From positions 310,001 through 374,000 of the forward strand of contig JAAYDJ010000007.1 of NCBI GenBank assembly GCA_012729335.1: a stretch of DNA of 64,000 nucleotides, read 5' to 3'. Below the pieces are notes generated by a model. It was given only the letters and a program-made list of their open reading frames with translations, did no database searches and was not told the origin of the DNA. This DNA is from Bacteroidales bacterium. Lineage in GTDB: Bacteria; Bacteroidota; Bacteroidia; Bacteroidales; Prolixibacteraceae. The stretch's first letter is position 1, and each line of letters begins with the position of its first letter. Of this stretch, positions 1-9,261 are shown piece by piece. The position numbers and the translations under genes were made by a program.

Positions 1-1
1 G

Positions 2-769
2 GCGCTGACCAATTTCATCATTGCCCGGCCGGCGACGGTCAGGGATGAGGAGTATACGGTGTCTATCGTGGTGCCTGCCCGCAATGAAAAAGGGAATATA
101 GAGAATGCGATATTACGCACTCCGGTCTTCGGCAGCCACCAGGAGTTTATTTTCGTTGAGGGTAATTCGTCAGATGGTACCTGGGAGGAGATGCTCAGGG
201 TCAGAGAGGGTCATCCTGAGAAAAACATCAAGGTTTTCAAGCAATCGGGTAAGGGAAAAGGGAATGCGGTCAGGGAAGGATTTGAGCAGGCCGGGGGTGA
301 CATCCTCTTTATTCTGGATGCAGACCTGACCACCCCTCCCGAAGATATGCCCAAGTTTTACGATGCTCTGCGCCGCAACCGCGGGGAGTTCATCAATGGT
401 TGCCGGCTGGTCTACCCCATGGAGAAACAGGCCATGCGTTTCCTGAATCTGGTGGCCAACAAAACCTTCGGAATGTTGTTCAGTTACCTTTTGGGACAAA
501 GGCTCAAGGATACGCTGTGCGGGACCAAGGTGCTTTTCAGGAAGGATTATGAGATGATCAGGGACAACCGCCATTATTTTGGCGATTTTGATCCCTTCGG
601 CGATTTTGACCTGCTCTTCGGAGCGGCCAAGCTTAACCTGAAGATGGTGGAAGTAAACGTCCGCTATAAGGACCGCGCATACGGAACCACACAGATCAGC
701 CGCTTCCGGCATGGCTGGCTCCTGCTGCGGATGACGCTTTATGCTGCCCGGAAACTGAAATTTTTCTGA
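2..769 (+). CDS. Family 2 glycosyltransferase, 5' end outside window
   Basis: C-terminal part of a GT-A fold sugar transferase of the polyprenyl-phosphate glycosyltransferase type. Such enzymes move a nucleotide-sugar residue to a lipid or glycan acceptor at the inner face of the membrane. The reading frame is open to the window edge, so the GTG at 59 proposed by the ORF track is probably internal. The start of the GT2 domain is clear (SIVVPARNEKGNIE), followed by the DxD-type metal motif in LDADLTTPP and the C-terminal YGTTQISRFRHGW segment typical of dolichol-phosphate-mannose-synthase relatives. About 19 residues precede the domain in frame, which would fit a fusion to an upstream domain, but this cannot be seen. 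The next gene starts 10 bp downstream and is probably co-transcribed. Substrate unknown. Confidence 0.85.
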   Translation, partial: ALTNFIIARPATVRDEEYTVSIVVPARNEKGNIENAILRTPVFGSHQEFIFVEGNSSDGTWEEMLRVREGHPEKNIKVFKQSGKGKGNAVREGFEQAGGDILFILDADLTTPPEDMPKFYDALRRNRGEFINGCRLVYPMEKQAMRFLNLVANKTFGMLFSYLLGQRLKDTLCGTKVLFRKDYEMIRDNRHYFGDFDPFGDFDLLFGAAKLNLKMVEVNVRYKDRAYGTTQISRFRHGWLLLRMTLYAARKLKFF

Positions 770-779
770 ATCTCCGCCC

Positions 780-3095
780 GTGAAAAGGAAACTTTTCGGC
801 ATGCTTCTCTGTGTGGGAATAACGGTGTTGTTTCTGCTGCTCTTTTTCAGGCCCGTACTTCGTGATCCTGATCATACCTTTTTTGCCACAGGTGGCGACG
901 GATTGAAGGCTTATTTCGGCGCACTTTACCATGTGCAGTATGACTCCCTGTCCATGAGGAGCCAGGCAATGAATTATCCTTTCGGGGAAGTCCTCCCCTT
1001 TACCGACAGCCAGCCTCCCGTAGTAAACGCCATCAGGATGGCTTCGAATGCCCTTCCCTCCCTTGGCAGTCACACCACAGGCCTCCTCAACCTGCTGATG
1101 CTCCTCTCCCTTCTTTTGGGTGCTCTTTTCCTGTACCTGATATTGACCGATCATGGCATTGACTGGTGGTATGCGGGAATCGTGGCTGCAGGCATCGCTT
1201 TTCTCTCGCCCCAGCTGGGGCGCATGGGCGGCCACTTCTCCCTCTCCTGGGTTTTCTGGATCCCCCTGACCTCCTGGCTGATCCTCCGCTTCGACCGAAC
1301 CCGCTGGCTGATCTATTCCTTGTTGCTGGGCGTGACCACTTTCCTCGCCGGTTTCCTCCATTTCTACTATATCGGGTTCATTGGTTTTCTCCTCCTGGGG
1401 TACTGGCTTTTCCGCTTCCTGTGGTACCGTAAAGCCTCCACTTTCTGGTACCGCGATCTGCTCCATGTATTCCTGCAGTTTATACTTCCTGTACTCCTGT
1501 TGCAGCTGCTGGTTCAGATCCACGACGATGTGACCGACCGTACCACCTGGCCCTTCGGATTTGATGGCAGCACGGCCCACCCTGTAGGGATTTTCCTCCC
1601 TTCCGGGGCCCCATGGGCATTCGTCCCCCGGATTTTCACCGTTTTCAGACACATCTCCTGGGAATCCCATGCCTACATCGGAACCGCCGCTCTGGCAGGA
1701 TCCCTGGCAGGCCTCTTTTTCCTTGGCAGAAGGATCAGACGCCGCCAACCCTTCTGGAAAGTGTCGCCGGTAAGAAGTATGAATGTCCTCTTCTGGGTCT
1801 CTTTCGGTGCCTTGCTTTTCTCCTTCGGAATCCCCTTCATTTTCGGCCTCGAATTTTTATACGACTATCTGGGACCATTCCGGCAACTCCGTGTGCTGGC
1901 CCGTTTCTCCTGGCTTTTTTTCTATTTCATCAACCTGGTGGTTTTTGCCTCGCTCTTCCGGAAGGCCTTTGCGGCCCAGAGCCGATGGTGGTGGAAGCTC
2001 CTCGCCGGGGCGGCTGTGTCTATGCTCCTGTTCGAGGCGGTTTTCAATACCCGGGGTATTGCGGTGCACCTGAACAACCGGATTCCCCTGCTGGAAGATA
2101 CCGAAAACCTTCTCCCTGAAAACCAATGGGTGAGAAGTGTCTCTCCATCTGATTTTCAGGCCATACTGCCTCTTCCCTGGTTCCATGTGGGATCAGAGAA
2201 TATCTGGATCGATGGCAGCGAAGAAGGAAAGGAAACCGCCATGGTGGCTTCGCTGAAAACCGGTCTTCCCCTGGCTGCTGCGATGCTGAGCCGGACTTCT
2301 CTCTCACAGACTTTCATGAGCCATGCCCTCCTGCTGGAACCTTTGCAACGCCTGGAGCTGGCCGATTACCTTCCTGCGGAAAAACCCCTTCTGGTTCTGG
2401 TCATGAAGGATTATGCCCCTGCTCCTTCGGAACAATGGTTGCTCCGGGGAACCACTCCCATTACTGAAACGGATAAGTTCGCCCTATTGAGCCTTCCGGT
2501 AGGGCATATTAAAAGCCACCATGAGACCTGGCGCAGGAAAATCATAGACCAATTCAACACTTCCCGGCTATACAGACGGGAGGGATTCCTGCTTTCCGAT
2601 TCGGCGGCATTTTTCAGGGTGCACGGCTTTGACGATCTCGGATCGGCCGAGACCCTCCGGGGTACAGGAGCCTTCTCATTTACTGGCGGCGAAAAGCTCC
2701 TGTTGTCGGCCGACACGCTTACCGGAGTTCCGGCAGGTCAAACCCTGACCTCCGGATTCTGGATCTGCCATTACCAGGAGGATGCCACCCTGCGTACCCG
2801 CCTCGATATTGTGCAAAAAGAGGCAGCCACAGGAGAGGTGGTCAGCGAAAGCAGTTTTCAGCTGTTCCGGCACCTGAAGGCTTACCAGGGCGACTGGGCC
2901 CTGGTGGAGTTCGACCTCATCACGAAAACCTCAGGGGAGATCCTGGAAATGTACCTGCATCACGATGTACTGCGCAAAGGCGAATTCACCGCTGATGAAC
3001 TGCTGATCCGCCAGCAGGGAGTGGATGTCTGGCTGAGCACCGACCGGACTCTCCTCTATAACGGCCGCACTTATATCAGAAGACAGGCGAAATAA
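780..3095 (+). CDS. Large polytopic membrane protein, GT-C-like, function unknown
   Basis: A 771-residue protein starting at GTG 10 bp after the glycosyltransferase stop. The N-terminal half has about ten hydrophobic segments beginning with GMLLCVGITVLFLLLF. An early loop after the first segment carries acidic residues (DPDHTFFATGGDG), as in GT-C lipid-linked sugar transferases. The last 300 residues are soluble and probably lie outside the cytoplasmic membrane. Tight linkage to a GT2 polyprenyl-phosphate transferase fits a pair in which one enzyme loads a lipid carrier and the other uses it. No catalytic motif was assigned, so GT-C membership is inference from topology and context. Confidence 0.7.
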   Translation: MKRKLFGMLLCVGITVLFLLLFFRPVLRDPDHTFFATGGDGLKAYFGALYHVQYDSLSMRSQAMNYPFGEVLPFTDSQPPVVNAIRMASNALPSLGSHTTGLLNLLMLLSLLLGALFLYLILTDHGIDWWYAGIVAAGIAFLSPQLGRMGGHFSLSWVFWIPLTSWLILRFDRTRWLIYSLLLGVTTFLAGFLHFYYIGFIGFLLLGYWLFRFLWYRKASTFWYRDLLHVFLQFILPVLLLQLLVQIHDDVTDRTTWPFGFDGSTAHPVGIFLPSGAPWAFVPRIFTVFRHISWESHAYIGTAALAGSLAGLFFLGRRIRRRQPFWKVSPVRSMNVLFWVSFGALLFSFGIPFIFGLEFLYDYLGPFRQLRVLARFSWLFFYFINLVVFASLFRKAFAAQSRWWWKLLAGAAVSMLLFEAVFNTRGIAVHLNNRIPLLEDTENLLPENQWVRSVSPSDFQAILPLPWFHVGSENIWIDGSEEGKETAMVASLKTGLPLAAAMLSRTSLSQTFMSHALLLEPLQRLELADYLPAEKPLLVLVMKDYAPAPSEQWLLRGTTPITETDKFALLSLPVGHIKSHHETWRRKIIDQFNTSRLYRREGFLLSDSAAFFRVHGFDDLGSAETLRGTGAFSFTGGEKLLLSADTLTGVPAGQTLTSGFWICHYQEDATLRTRLDIVQKEAATGEVVSESSFQLFRHLKAYQGDWALVEFDLITKTSGEILEMYLHHDVLRKGEFTADELLIRQQGVDVWLSTDRTLLYNGRTYIRRQAK

Positions 3096-3226
3096 GTGTC
3101 GGAGTGTCAAAATACCAGATTGTGATAATATCAGGGGATTAGAATTTCAGAAGGTTGGAATTTCAGTGTCTCCGCGTCTTCAGCTGGCACCGTTTCAGAG
3201 AATCCAGGTAACATCGTATTCGCATA

Positions 3227-6019
3227 TCAACTACTCCGGATAGGCTGCGTCGGTTCTATTTCTTGTCGGGACCTTTCGTCGGTGAGGTGAATTCCTTTTT
3301 CAAGCAGGAGGCGGCCGGCCAGGCGTGTTGTGAGGGTAGCGAAGGCGACCACGGAGACGGAGCTGACCGGCATGAGTATGGCGGCGATAACGGGGGAGAG
3401 GTGCCCCTGGAGGGCGATGCCGATTCCCAGAAGGTTATAGAGGAAGGAAATGGCGAAGCTTACGTAGACGATATGGCGGGCGGTATGGGTGAAGGTGATG
3501 AAGCGGGCGAGAAGGGGGAATTTTGCCGATTCGAGGACGGCATCGCTGGCCGGAGAGAACTGCCAGGCGGTATTGGCCACCGTCAGGGCTACATCGCTTT
3601 GCATGAGGGCTCCTGCATCATTCAGTCCGTCACCGGTCATCAATACATGGTTCCCCTCTTGCTGCAGCTTTTCGATATACCGGGCCTTATCCTGCGGCTT
3701 GCAGTTAAAAATGAGATTTTCTGGTGGAAAGAGACGGGAAAGGTTCTCCCTCTCCGCATCGTTGTCGCCCGAGAGAAGCCACAGTTTGAATCTATTCCTG
3801 AGGGAACCCACCACTTCCTGAACCCCTTCCCGGTAATGGCTGGAAATGGTGAACCACCCTGCTTCCCTGTCGTCAATGGCCACAAATACCGCGGAACCTG
3901 GAAAAGAGATTTTCATTCCAGGCATACCCGACTGCAATGTATCTGCTGTGGTTCCATGCGTTAAGCCGGACTCTGGATTTTCAGATGCTGAACCAGGACG
4001 GGTTTCCGGATCTGCCCAGGTTTCATTATGCCCGGATTTTCCTTCAGAGGAACGACCTGTGACATACTCTTCCGATCCAAGCCTGATGGAGAGTCCGCCC
4101 GCCTTCCCGAAGATGCCGCGCCCCTGCACTTCCACAAACTCTTCAGACAGGCCCGGGGGAATGGTGGATGAAGTGAACGGTTGCGATATGGGGGGTGTGC
4201 CTTTCCCTGTTTCCCCTGAGATGGGATGGGAGACAGAGGCAGTGGGCGATGCTGTAATAAAAGGCTGGATTGGGCTGGTACCCGTGGTATCCCCGTCATG
4301 GGACCGGGAGGCGGTGTTTGAGGGTGAATGTGGTGACCGGAGGGATCTGACAGCAGCTGCCAGGGCCTGGCTCAGGGGGTGGGGCGATTGCCGGGCCACT
4401 GTATATATGGCCTGCTGCTCCTCGGGTGTGAGTTCCCTTCCGTGGTAGGTGACCTTCCGGGCATCGGAACGGGTGAGGGTACCCGTTTTGTCAAAGACCA
4501 CCGTATCGACATGGGAGAGGCGCTCGATCACCTCCGTGTTCTTGATATAAAGGCCTTTCCTCCCGAAGATGCGCATGGCATTTCCGAAGGTAAAGGGTAC
4601 CGAGAGGGCCAGGGCGCACGGACAGGCGATGATCAGTACCGCCGTGAATACATAGACGGCGGTATGGGCGTCACCTTTCCATAGCCAGAAGAGCATGCCC
4701 GCCAGAGCGATCGAGATGACGGTGAGGGTAAAGTACTTGCTGATGCGGTCGGTGAGGTTCTTCAGTGAGTCGGAAGGCTTTTCCCAGGTTTTGTCCTGGT
4801 TCCAGAGCTGGGTGAGATGGCTCTGGTTCACTTCTTTCACCACGCTGATGTGGATGATGCCCCCCATCTGGCGGCCACCGGCATACAGGAAATCCCCCTT
4901 TCTCTTCAGGACTGGCGTTGATTCACCGGTGACGAAGCTGTAATCGATCATGCCCGATCCCTCTGTGAGTGTGGCGTCGGCAGGGATCAGCTCTTTATGG
5001 CGAATCAGCAGTTCATCGCCCACGACCACTTTTTCCAGCAGGATATGTTCTTCCCGGCCAGTGTGGAGGCGGGTGACGGCAATGGGAAAGTAGGATTTGT
5101 AGTTTCGTTCAAAGGAGAGGGCTTCGTAGGACTTTCCCTGGTACCATTTGCCCACCAGAAGGAAGAAAATGAGCCCGGCCAGCGAGTCGGAATAACCCGG
5201 TCCCCTGCCCGAGAGCACCTCCCAAGCGGTAACCCCGAAAAGGACCAGGATGCCCAGGGCGATGGGCAGGTCGATGCTGGTGCTTTTCTTTTTCAGGTTC
5301 TTCCAGGCTGATAGGAAATAGTCGCTGCCACTGAAGAAAACGACAGGTACGACAAGAATGAGGCTCAAAATGGCCAGCATCCGGCCAAGACTGCCCTCGA
5401 CGGGTTTTCCATTGAAGTAGGCCGGAAGGCTGTAGGTCATCACATTGAGGAAAACAAAGCCAGCCACTCCGATTTTGTACAGCAGATTCTTATAAGAGGT
5501 CTTCTCTGCCTTATCGCCGGTACGGCTTTGGGAAAGATCGGGAATGTAATGGATGGAGGCCAGCAGTTCGACGAGTTGCCGCAGGCTGATCTCCTTGCGG
5601 TTAAAGGTGATGTCGACCTCTTTCCTGACGAAGCTGACACTGGAATGGCGGATGCCGGGGTGGAGTTTCTGGAGGTGTTCCAACAGCCAAATACAGGAGG
5701 CGCAATGGATCACGGGAATGTAAAAGCGGACCTTGGCGGTATCCCCTTCGGTGAAGAGGAGCAACTGGGCCTGTACCTCTTCGGTGTCGAGGAATTCGTA
5801 GCGGTTGCCGAATTCGGTGGTTTCCACCCTGATGCCGGGAGTTTTCTCGAGGTTATAATAGGTGTAGAGCTTGTTTTCATGGAGCATCTCGTACACCGTC
5901 CTGCATCCGTTACAGCAAAATTTAAGGCCGTTGCTGACCACCGGCGCTTTCCCGCAGTCGGCTCCGCAGTGAACACATTTGTTTCCCTGGTTGGCAGTAT
6001 GGTATGAATTTTCTTTCAA
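3227..6019 (-). CDS. ccoI: Copper-translocating P1B-type ATPase CcoI/FixI-like
   Basis: Metal-transporting P-type ATPase of the kind that supplies copper for cbb3 oxidase assembly. Visible in order: an N-terminal cysteine-rich metal site (CVHC at 15-18, FCCNGC at 35-39), an HMA-like domain with HCASC near 105-109, membrane helices from about 185, TGES at 364, the transmembrane CPC motif at 466-468, DKTGT at 510-514 with the phosphorylated Asp510, the nucleotide-domain HP at 547-548 and GDGLND at 796. At 930 residues it is longer than usual CcoI (about 800). The excess lies in two Ser/Thr/Pro/Gly-rich insertions in the nucleotide-binding domain, about residues 559-624 and 654-701. It is the last gene of the leftward cco cluster, which supports the ccoI assignment. 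Confidence 0.92.
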   Translation of the reverse strand: MKENSYHTANQGNKCVHCGADCGKAPVVSNGLKFCCNGCRTVYEMLHENKLYTYYNLEKTPGIRVETTEFGNRYEFLDTEEVQAQLLLFTEGDTAKVRFYIPVIHCASCIWLLEHLQKLHPGIRHSSVSFVRKEVDITFNRKEISLRQLVELLASIHYIPDLSQSRTGDKAEKTSYKNLLYKIGVAGFVFLNVMTYSLPAYFNGKPVEGSLGRMLAILSLILVVPVVFFSGSDYFLSAWKNLKKKSTSIDLPIALGILVLFGVTAWEVLSGRGPGYSDSLAGLIFFLLVGKWYQGKSYEALSFERNYKSYFPIAVTRLHTGREEHILLEKVVVGDELLIRHKELIPADATLTEGSGMIDYSFVTGESTPVLKRKGDFLYAGGRQMGGIIHISVVKEVNQSHLTQLWNQDKTWEKPSDSLKNLTDRISKYFTLTVISIALAGMLFWLWKGDAHTAVYVFTAVLIIACPCALALSVPFTFGNAMRIFGRKGLYIKNTEVIERLSHVDTVVFDKTGTLTRSDARKVTYHGRELTPEEQQAIYTVARQSPHPLSQALAAAVRSLRSPHSPSNTASRSHDGDTTGTSPIQPFITASPTASVSHPISGETGKGTPPISQPFTSSTIPPGLSEEFVEVQGRGIFGKAGGLSIRLGSEEYVTGRSSEGKSGHNETWADPETRPGSASENPESGLTHGTTADTLQSGMPGMKISFPGSAVFVAIDDREAGWFTISSHYREGVQEVVGSLRNRFKLWLLSGDNDAERENLSRLFPPENLIFNCKPQDKARYIEKLQQEGNHVLMTGDGLNDAGALMQSDVALTVANTAWQFSPASDAVLESAKFPLLARFITFTHTARHIVYVSFAISFLYNLLGIGIALQGHLSPVIAAILMPVSSVSVVAFATLTTRLAGRLLLEKGIHLTDERSRQEIEPTQPIRSS

Positions 6020-6062
6020 TTTGTCCCTGCCAGATCACCCCTCTCAGGAATGTAGTTGCTGG

Positions 6063-6302
6063 TTACCATATTTCACGCCCCTTCGGTTCTCCGTAGTGAA
6101 TTTCGCCATGCAAATTGTCATCATTAACCTGCAACAACAATTCTTCAAGCTCGTATTTACCCTTCACAGGGGTAATGATCTGTGCGCCGTTTTCGAGCGA
6201 AACGGCCACCTTACTCCCTTCAATCATTCCGGATTGGCGGCAATAAGCCCCGGGTATTCTGATAACCAGACTTTTACCCCATTTTTTAAAAGTTGTTTCC
6301 AT
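6063..6302 (-). CDS. MazE/AbrB-type antitoxin, no adjacent toxin
   Basis: A small DNA-binding antitoxin-like protein of 79 residues. The start is taken at ATG 6302, not at the upstream ORF-track start, because METTFKKWGKSLVIRIP is the conserved beginning of MazE swapped-hairpin proteins. The C-terminal tail NLHGEIHYGEPKGREIW matches the MazE segment that threads into MazF, so the protein looks complete. MazE normally neutralises a MazF ribonuclease encoded directly downstream. Here the downstream sequence runs straight into ccoI after 43 bp and no mazF-like frame is present. It lies between the TauE/SafE-like gene and ccoI on the same strand. It may pair with a distant MazF or act as a local regulator; neither can be told from the sequence. 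Confidence 0.85.
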   Translation of the reverse strand: METTFKKWGKSLVIRIPGAYCRQSGMIEGSKVAVSLENGAQIITPVKGKYELEELLLQVNDDNLHGEIHYGEPKGREIW

Positions 6303-6385
6303 AACTTTGAGGTATATACTTTGAATATACAAATTTGGGCAATTATCAGAAATATGCTTTGTCTTATAGAAGTGTTTTGTTGGTT

Positions 6386-7171
6386 TTATAAAGATAGAGA
6401 GGTCGACTCATTGAAATAATCGGGTGGCGCGTAGGCAGAAGTGGACGAAAGTTCCTTTTCTTCAAGCGATTTCTCGAATTTTTTCTCTATTTTTTCTTTG
6501 GTGGGGCTGAGGTAAGGGATTCCCAGGTTAAGGCCACGGAGGATAAAGAAAATGCCGACGACAACCACCAGGACGGGTATAAGGCGGTTGATTTTATGTC
6601 GGGCGGCGGTGCTCACCATATTGCCGGCCACACCCAGAGCCAGCAGCATGGGGATGGTTCCCAGTCCGAACAGGAGCATATAAAGGGTTCCAGTTCCGGC
6701 ATGGCCGGTAGCCAGTGCACCAGCCAGGGCAATGTAAACCAGTCCGCACGGCAGCAATCCGTTCAGTAACCCGATAAAGAAAAGGCTCTGGAAGGAGCGT
6801 ACAGAGAAGAGGTTGCTGATGCTCTTTTTCAGTTTTCCCACCAGTTTAAAGCTGCTTTTGGTCAGGTCATACTGGTTGCGGAAGAGGGAAGGGAAGAGGA
6901 CCGAAACGACCATAAGCACTCCCATGATGACGGAGACCACCTGTTGGAATCCGACCAGTTCGAGACCTTGTCCGAGGAGCCCGAAGATGGCGCCCATGAT
7001 GCCGTAGGTGACGGTGCGTCCCAGGTTATAGAGGGTGCCCCCGTAGATTTTCTGGGGAAGGGTGTTGCCATGCAGGGGCAGGGCCACCACGATGGGGCCG
7101 CACATGCCCAGGCAGTGAAAACTGCCGGCGAGGCCCAATACCAGGGCTGAAATAAGAACTCCTATCATCAT
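6386..7171 (-). CDS. TauE/SafE-DsbD-like membrane protein of the cco cluster
   Basis: Six- to seven-helix membrane protein of 261 residues in the group annotated as sulfite exporter TauE/SafE or cytochrome c biogenesis transmembrane protein (DsbD-like). The N-terminus has the diagnostic HCLGMCGP motif in the first helix, and a second helix carries LLPCGLVYIAL. Cysteines of this kind suggest electron or metal transfer across the membrane. In Bacteroidota and epsilon-proteobacteria these genes often sit beside ccoG, ccoH and ccoI and are thought to help metallate or reduce oxidase components. Sulfite export is only a family label here. The last 40 residues are charged and soluble. Confidence 0.82.
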   Translation of the reverse strand: MMIGVLISALVLGLAGSFHCLGMCGPIVVALPLHGNTLPQKIYGGTLYNLGRTVTYGIMGAIFGLLGQGLELVGFQQVVSVIMGVLMVVSVLFPSLFRNQYDLTKSSFKLVGKLKKSISNLFSVRSFQSLFFIGLLNGLLPCGLVYIALAGALATGHAGTGTLYMLLFGLGTIPMLLALGVAGNMVSTAARHKINRLIPVLVVVVGIFFILRGLNLGIPYLSPTKEKIEKKFEKSLEEKELSSTSAYAPPDYFNESTSLSL

Positions 7172-7301
7172 TGTTTTATAGTTAGTATTTTACCCTATCA
7201 CTCATTAACGGTTGCCATTGATGGGATGATTGAATTTAAGGGGTGTTTTCCGGGAAAACCATCTTCCATTATGATTCAAGTATCATAGAATGAGTTGGTA
7301 A

Positions 7302-7757
7302 TTATTCAATTATAATTGTTTTATCCACCTCATATTCCAGTCCGGCCGAAGTCCAGGTGATTTTCACAATATAGCGTCCCGGAACCAGGTTGCTTTTGTC
7401 GATGTTCATCTGGTCGCCATCCTTTCTCAATGGGAAAGAGAGGTCCTTGTTATGGTCTGACGGGCGAAAAAAGAGTACCTCCCCCTGCTCGACAGCGGTG
7501 CGCATTTCCGGAGGGAAAACAAGGACTACCGAATCGGTGGTGGTTTCTATGTTAATCAGGGAGGCATAGGCTGCAGAACGCTGATTCTTTTGCATGGTCG
7601 AGGTGTGGTCCACGCCTTTCTCGTAGTAATCACGGTGAACCATGTTCACATCCTGATGAAAGGCAAATACCACAAATGTGATGACCGCTGCAAGGAAAAG
7701 CAGCAGGAAGATCAACACTCCCGTACCCCAGTTAAATTTTACTTTCATTTTCACCAT
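7302..7757 (-). CDS. ccoH: CcoH/FixH family cbb3 oxidase accessory protein
   Basis: A 151-residue single-span membrane protein of the FixH family. One N-terminal helix (GVLIFLLLFLAAVITFVVFAF) is followed by the FixH-type juxtamembrane sequence VHRDYYEKG and a beta-rich periplasmic domain ending in VDKTIIIE. FixH/CcoH is needed for stable assembly of cbb3 oxidase and works with CcoG and CcoI. Start taken at the first ATG of MVKMKVKFNW; the second Met three codons later is an alternative. It lies 114 bp downstream of ccoG and 130 bp upstream of the TauE/SafE-like gene. Confidence 0.88.
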   Translation of the reverse strand: MVKMKVKFNWGTGVLIFLLLFLAAVITFVVFAFHQDVNMVHRDYYEKGVDHTSTMQKNQRSAAYASLINIETTTDSVVLVFPPEMRTAVEQGEVLFFRPSDHNKDLSFPLRKDGDQMNIDKSNLVPGRYIVKITWTSAGLEYEVDKTIIIE

Positions 7758-7871
7758 TTAATAAGTTGCTCTTCAGTTATTTATAGATTGCTCAACGGTT
7801 GGCCGAGGCAGGAAAGAGTGAAAGGTGCAACACCGGAAAATCATACTAGTCAATTTTTGGTATATGTGAGG

Positions 7872-9248
7872 TTACTTCTCGGGTCCCACAAAGGTCGATT
7901 CCGTGGTTTCGATAAGTTTCTCACCGTGGTATATGGCAAATCTGATGCTGTTTTTTGTCCCGGTGACCTGGTTGCGGGGGAGGAGGAGGACAAAAGAGGA
8001 TTCATACATTCCCTGGTCGGCGACCGATATTTTGTTTCCTGCCATGCGAATCTCTCCTCCCTCAGGGGAGATCAGTCTGAGTTGCAGGTCCATCACCTCG
8101 TGGGTTTTATTGACGATTTTGATATTATAGAGGTTGGAAAGGGTTCCGTCTTCATTTTCCTGATAGAGGAGTCCGGGTGTACGCAAGATGGTGGTTTCGG
8201 CCTCAGGGCGGGTGAGCAGGGTATAGAGGAAGAAGGAGAAGAGGAGGATGAGCACCACGGAATAGGCGCGGTTGCGCCAGTTCCACATAGAAGTATGCCC
8301 TTTTTCGATTCCCTCGGCCGACACATACCGGATCAGGCCGGCCGGCTTGCCGGTTTTTCCCATTACCCTGTCGCACTCGTCGATACAGGCGGTACAGTTG
8401 ATGCATTCGAGCTGGGTGCCGTTGCGGATATCGATGGCGGTGGGGCATACGGCCAGGCAGAGCCGGCAGTCGATACAATCCCCGGTGGCCCTGGGGCCGC
8501 GGGGTTCTCCCCGTTTGTAGTCGTAGGAAACCACCATGCTCCGCCGGTCCAGCAGAACCCCCTGCATACGGCCATAGGGGCATACCATGGTGCAGAGCTG
8601 CTCGCGGAAATAGGAGTACATCCAGTAGAAAAAGAGGGATACCGCCATCATGACCAGGAACTCCGTCAGATGTTTCCCCACGGGATCGGAAATGATGGCG
8701 AAAAGCCTTTCATACCCGATGAACCACATCAGGAAGACATTGGTCATCAGGAAGGCCACCAGTAGGAATAACCCGTGCTTGAGGCTCTTTTTGAAGATTT
8801 TCCGGGTGGTCCAGGGGCTCTGGTCCAGTTTCCGGCGTGCCTGGTAGTCTCCCTCCACAAGGAATTCAATTTTGCGGAAGACCATTTCGAGGAAAAGGGT
8901 TTGGGGACAGGCCCATCCGCACCAGATGCGGCCAAAGGTAACTGTGAAGACGATGATAAACAGGACAAAGGAGAGCATCAGCAGGGCCAGGATAAAAGTG
9001 TCCTGGGCCCAGAAAATCGCCCCGAAGATGATGAATTTCCGGTCGGGAATATCGAGCAGAATCAGGGGATAGCCGTTAATTTTGATAAATGGGGCTGTTA
9101 CGAAAAAGGCCAGAAGGAGATAGGCCACGAACATCCTGCGGGTATGCCATTTCCCCGAGGGTTTCTTGGCATACACCCATTTGCTGTGTCCCTCCTCGTC
9201 GATATTGATGGGACGGTCGCGGAACGAATATTCTTTCTGATTAGTCAC
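7872..9248 (-). CDS. ccoG: CcoG/FixG cbb3 oxidase assembly iron-sulfur protein
   Basis: A membrane ferredoxin of 458 residues that in characterised systems reduces Cu(II) to Cu(I) for delivery to the cbb3 CuB site. About five hydrophobic helices are interrupted by the FixG signature RIWCGWACPQTLFLE. Two cluster motifs follow (CIDCRLCLAVCP and CINCTACIDECD), and the C-terminal 120 residues form the Ig-like domain seen in FixG. The start is GTG at 9248 (MTNQKEYSF). A 200-bp block of 7-bp repeats separates it from ccoP, so its transcript may start separately or read through that block. Confidence 0.95.
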   Translation of the reverse strand: MTNQKEYSFRDRPINIDEEGHSKWVYAKKPSGKWHTRRMFVAYLLLAFFVTAPFIKINGYPLILLDIPDRKFIIFGAIFWAQDTFILALLMLSFVLFIIVFTVTFGRIWCGWACPQTLFLEMVFRKIEFLVEGDYQARRKLDQSPWTTRKIFKKSLKHGLFLLVAFLMTNVFLMWFIGYERLFAIISDPVGKHLTEFLVMMAVSLFFYWMYSYFREQLCTMVCPYGRMQGVLLDRRSMVVSYDYKRGEPRGPRATGDCIDCRLCLAVCPTAIDIRNGTQLECINCTACIDECDRVMGKTGKPAGLIRYVSAEGIEKGHTSMWNWRNRAYSVVLILLFSFFLYTLLTRPEAETTILRTPGLLYQENEDGTLSNLYNIKIVNKTHEVMDLQLRLISPEGGEIRMAGNKISVADQGMYESSFVLLLPRNQVTGTKNSIRFAIYHGEKLIETTESTFVGPEK

Positions 9249-9261
9249 TTATGTTAATATT

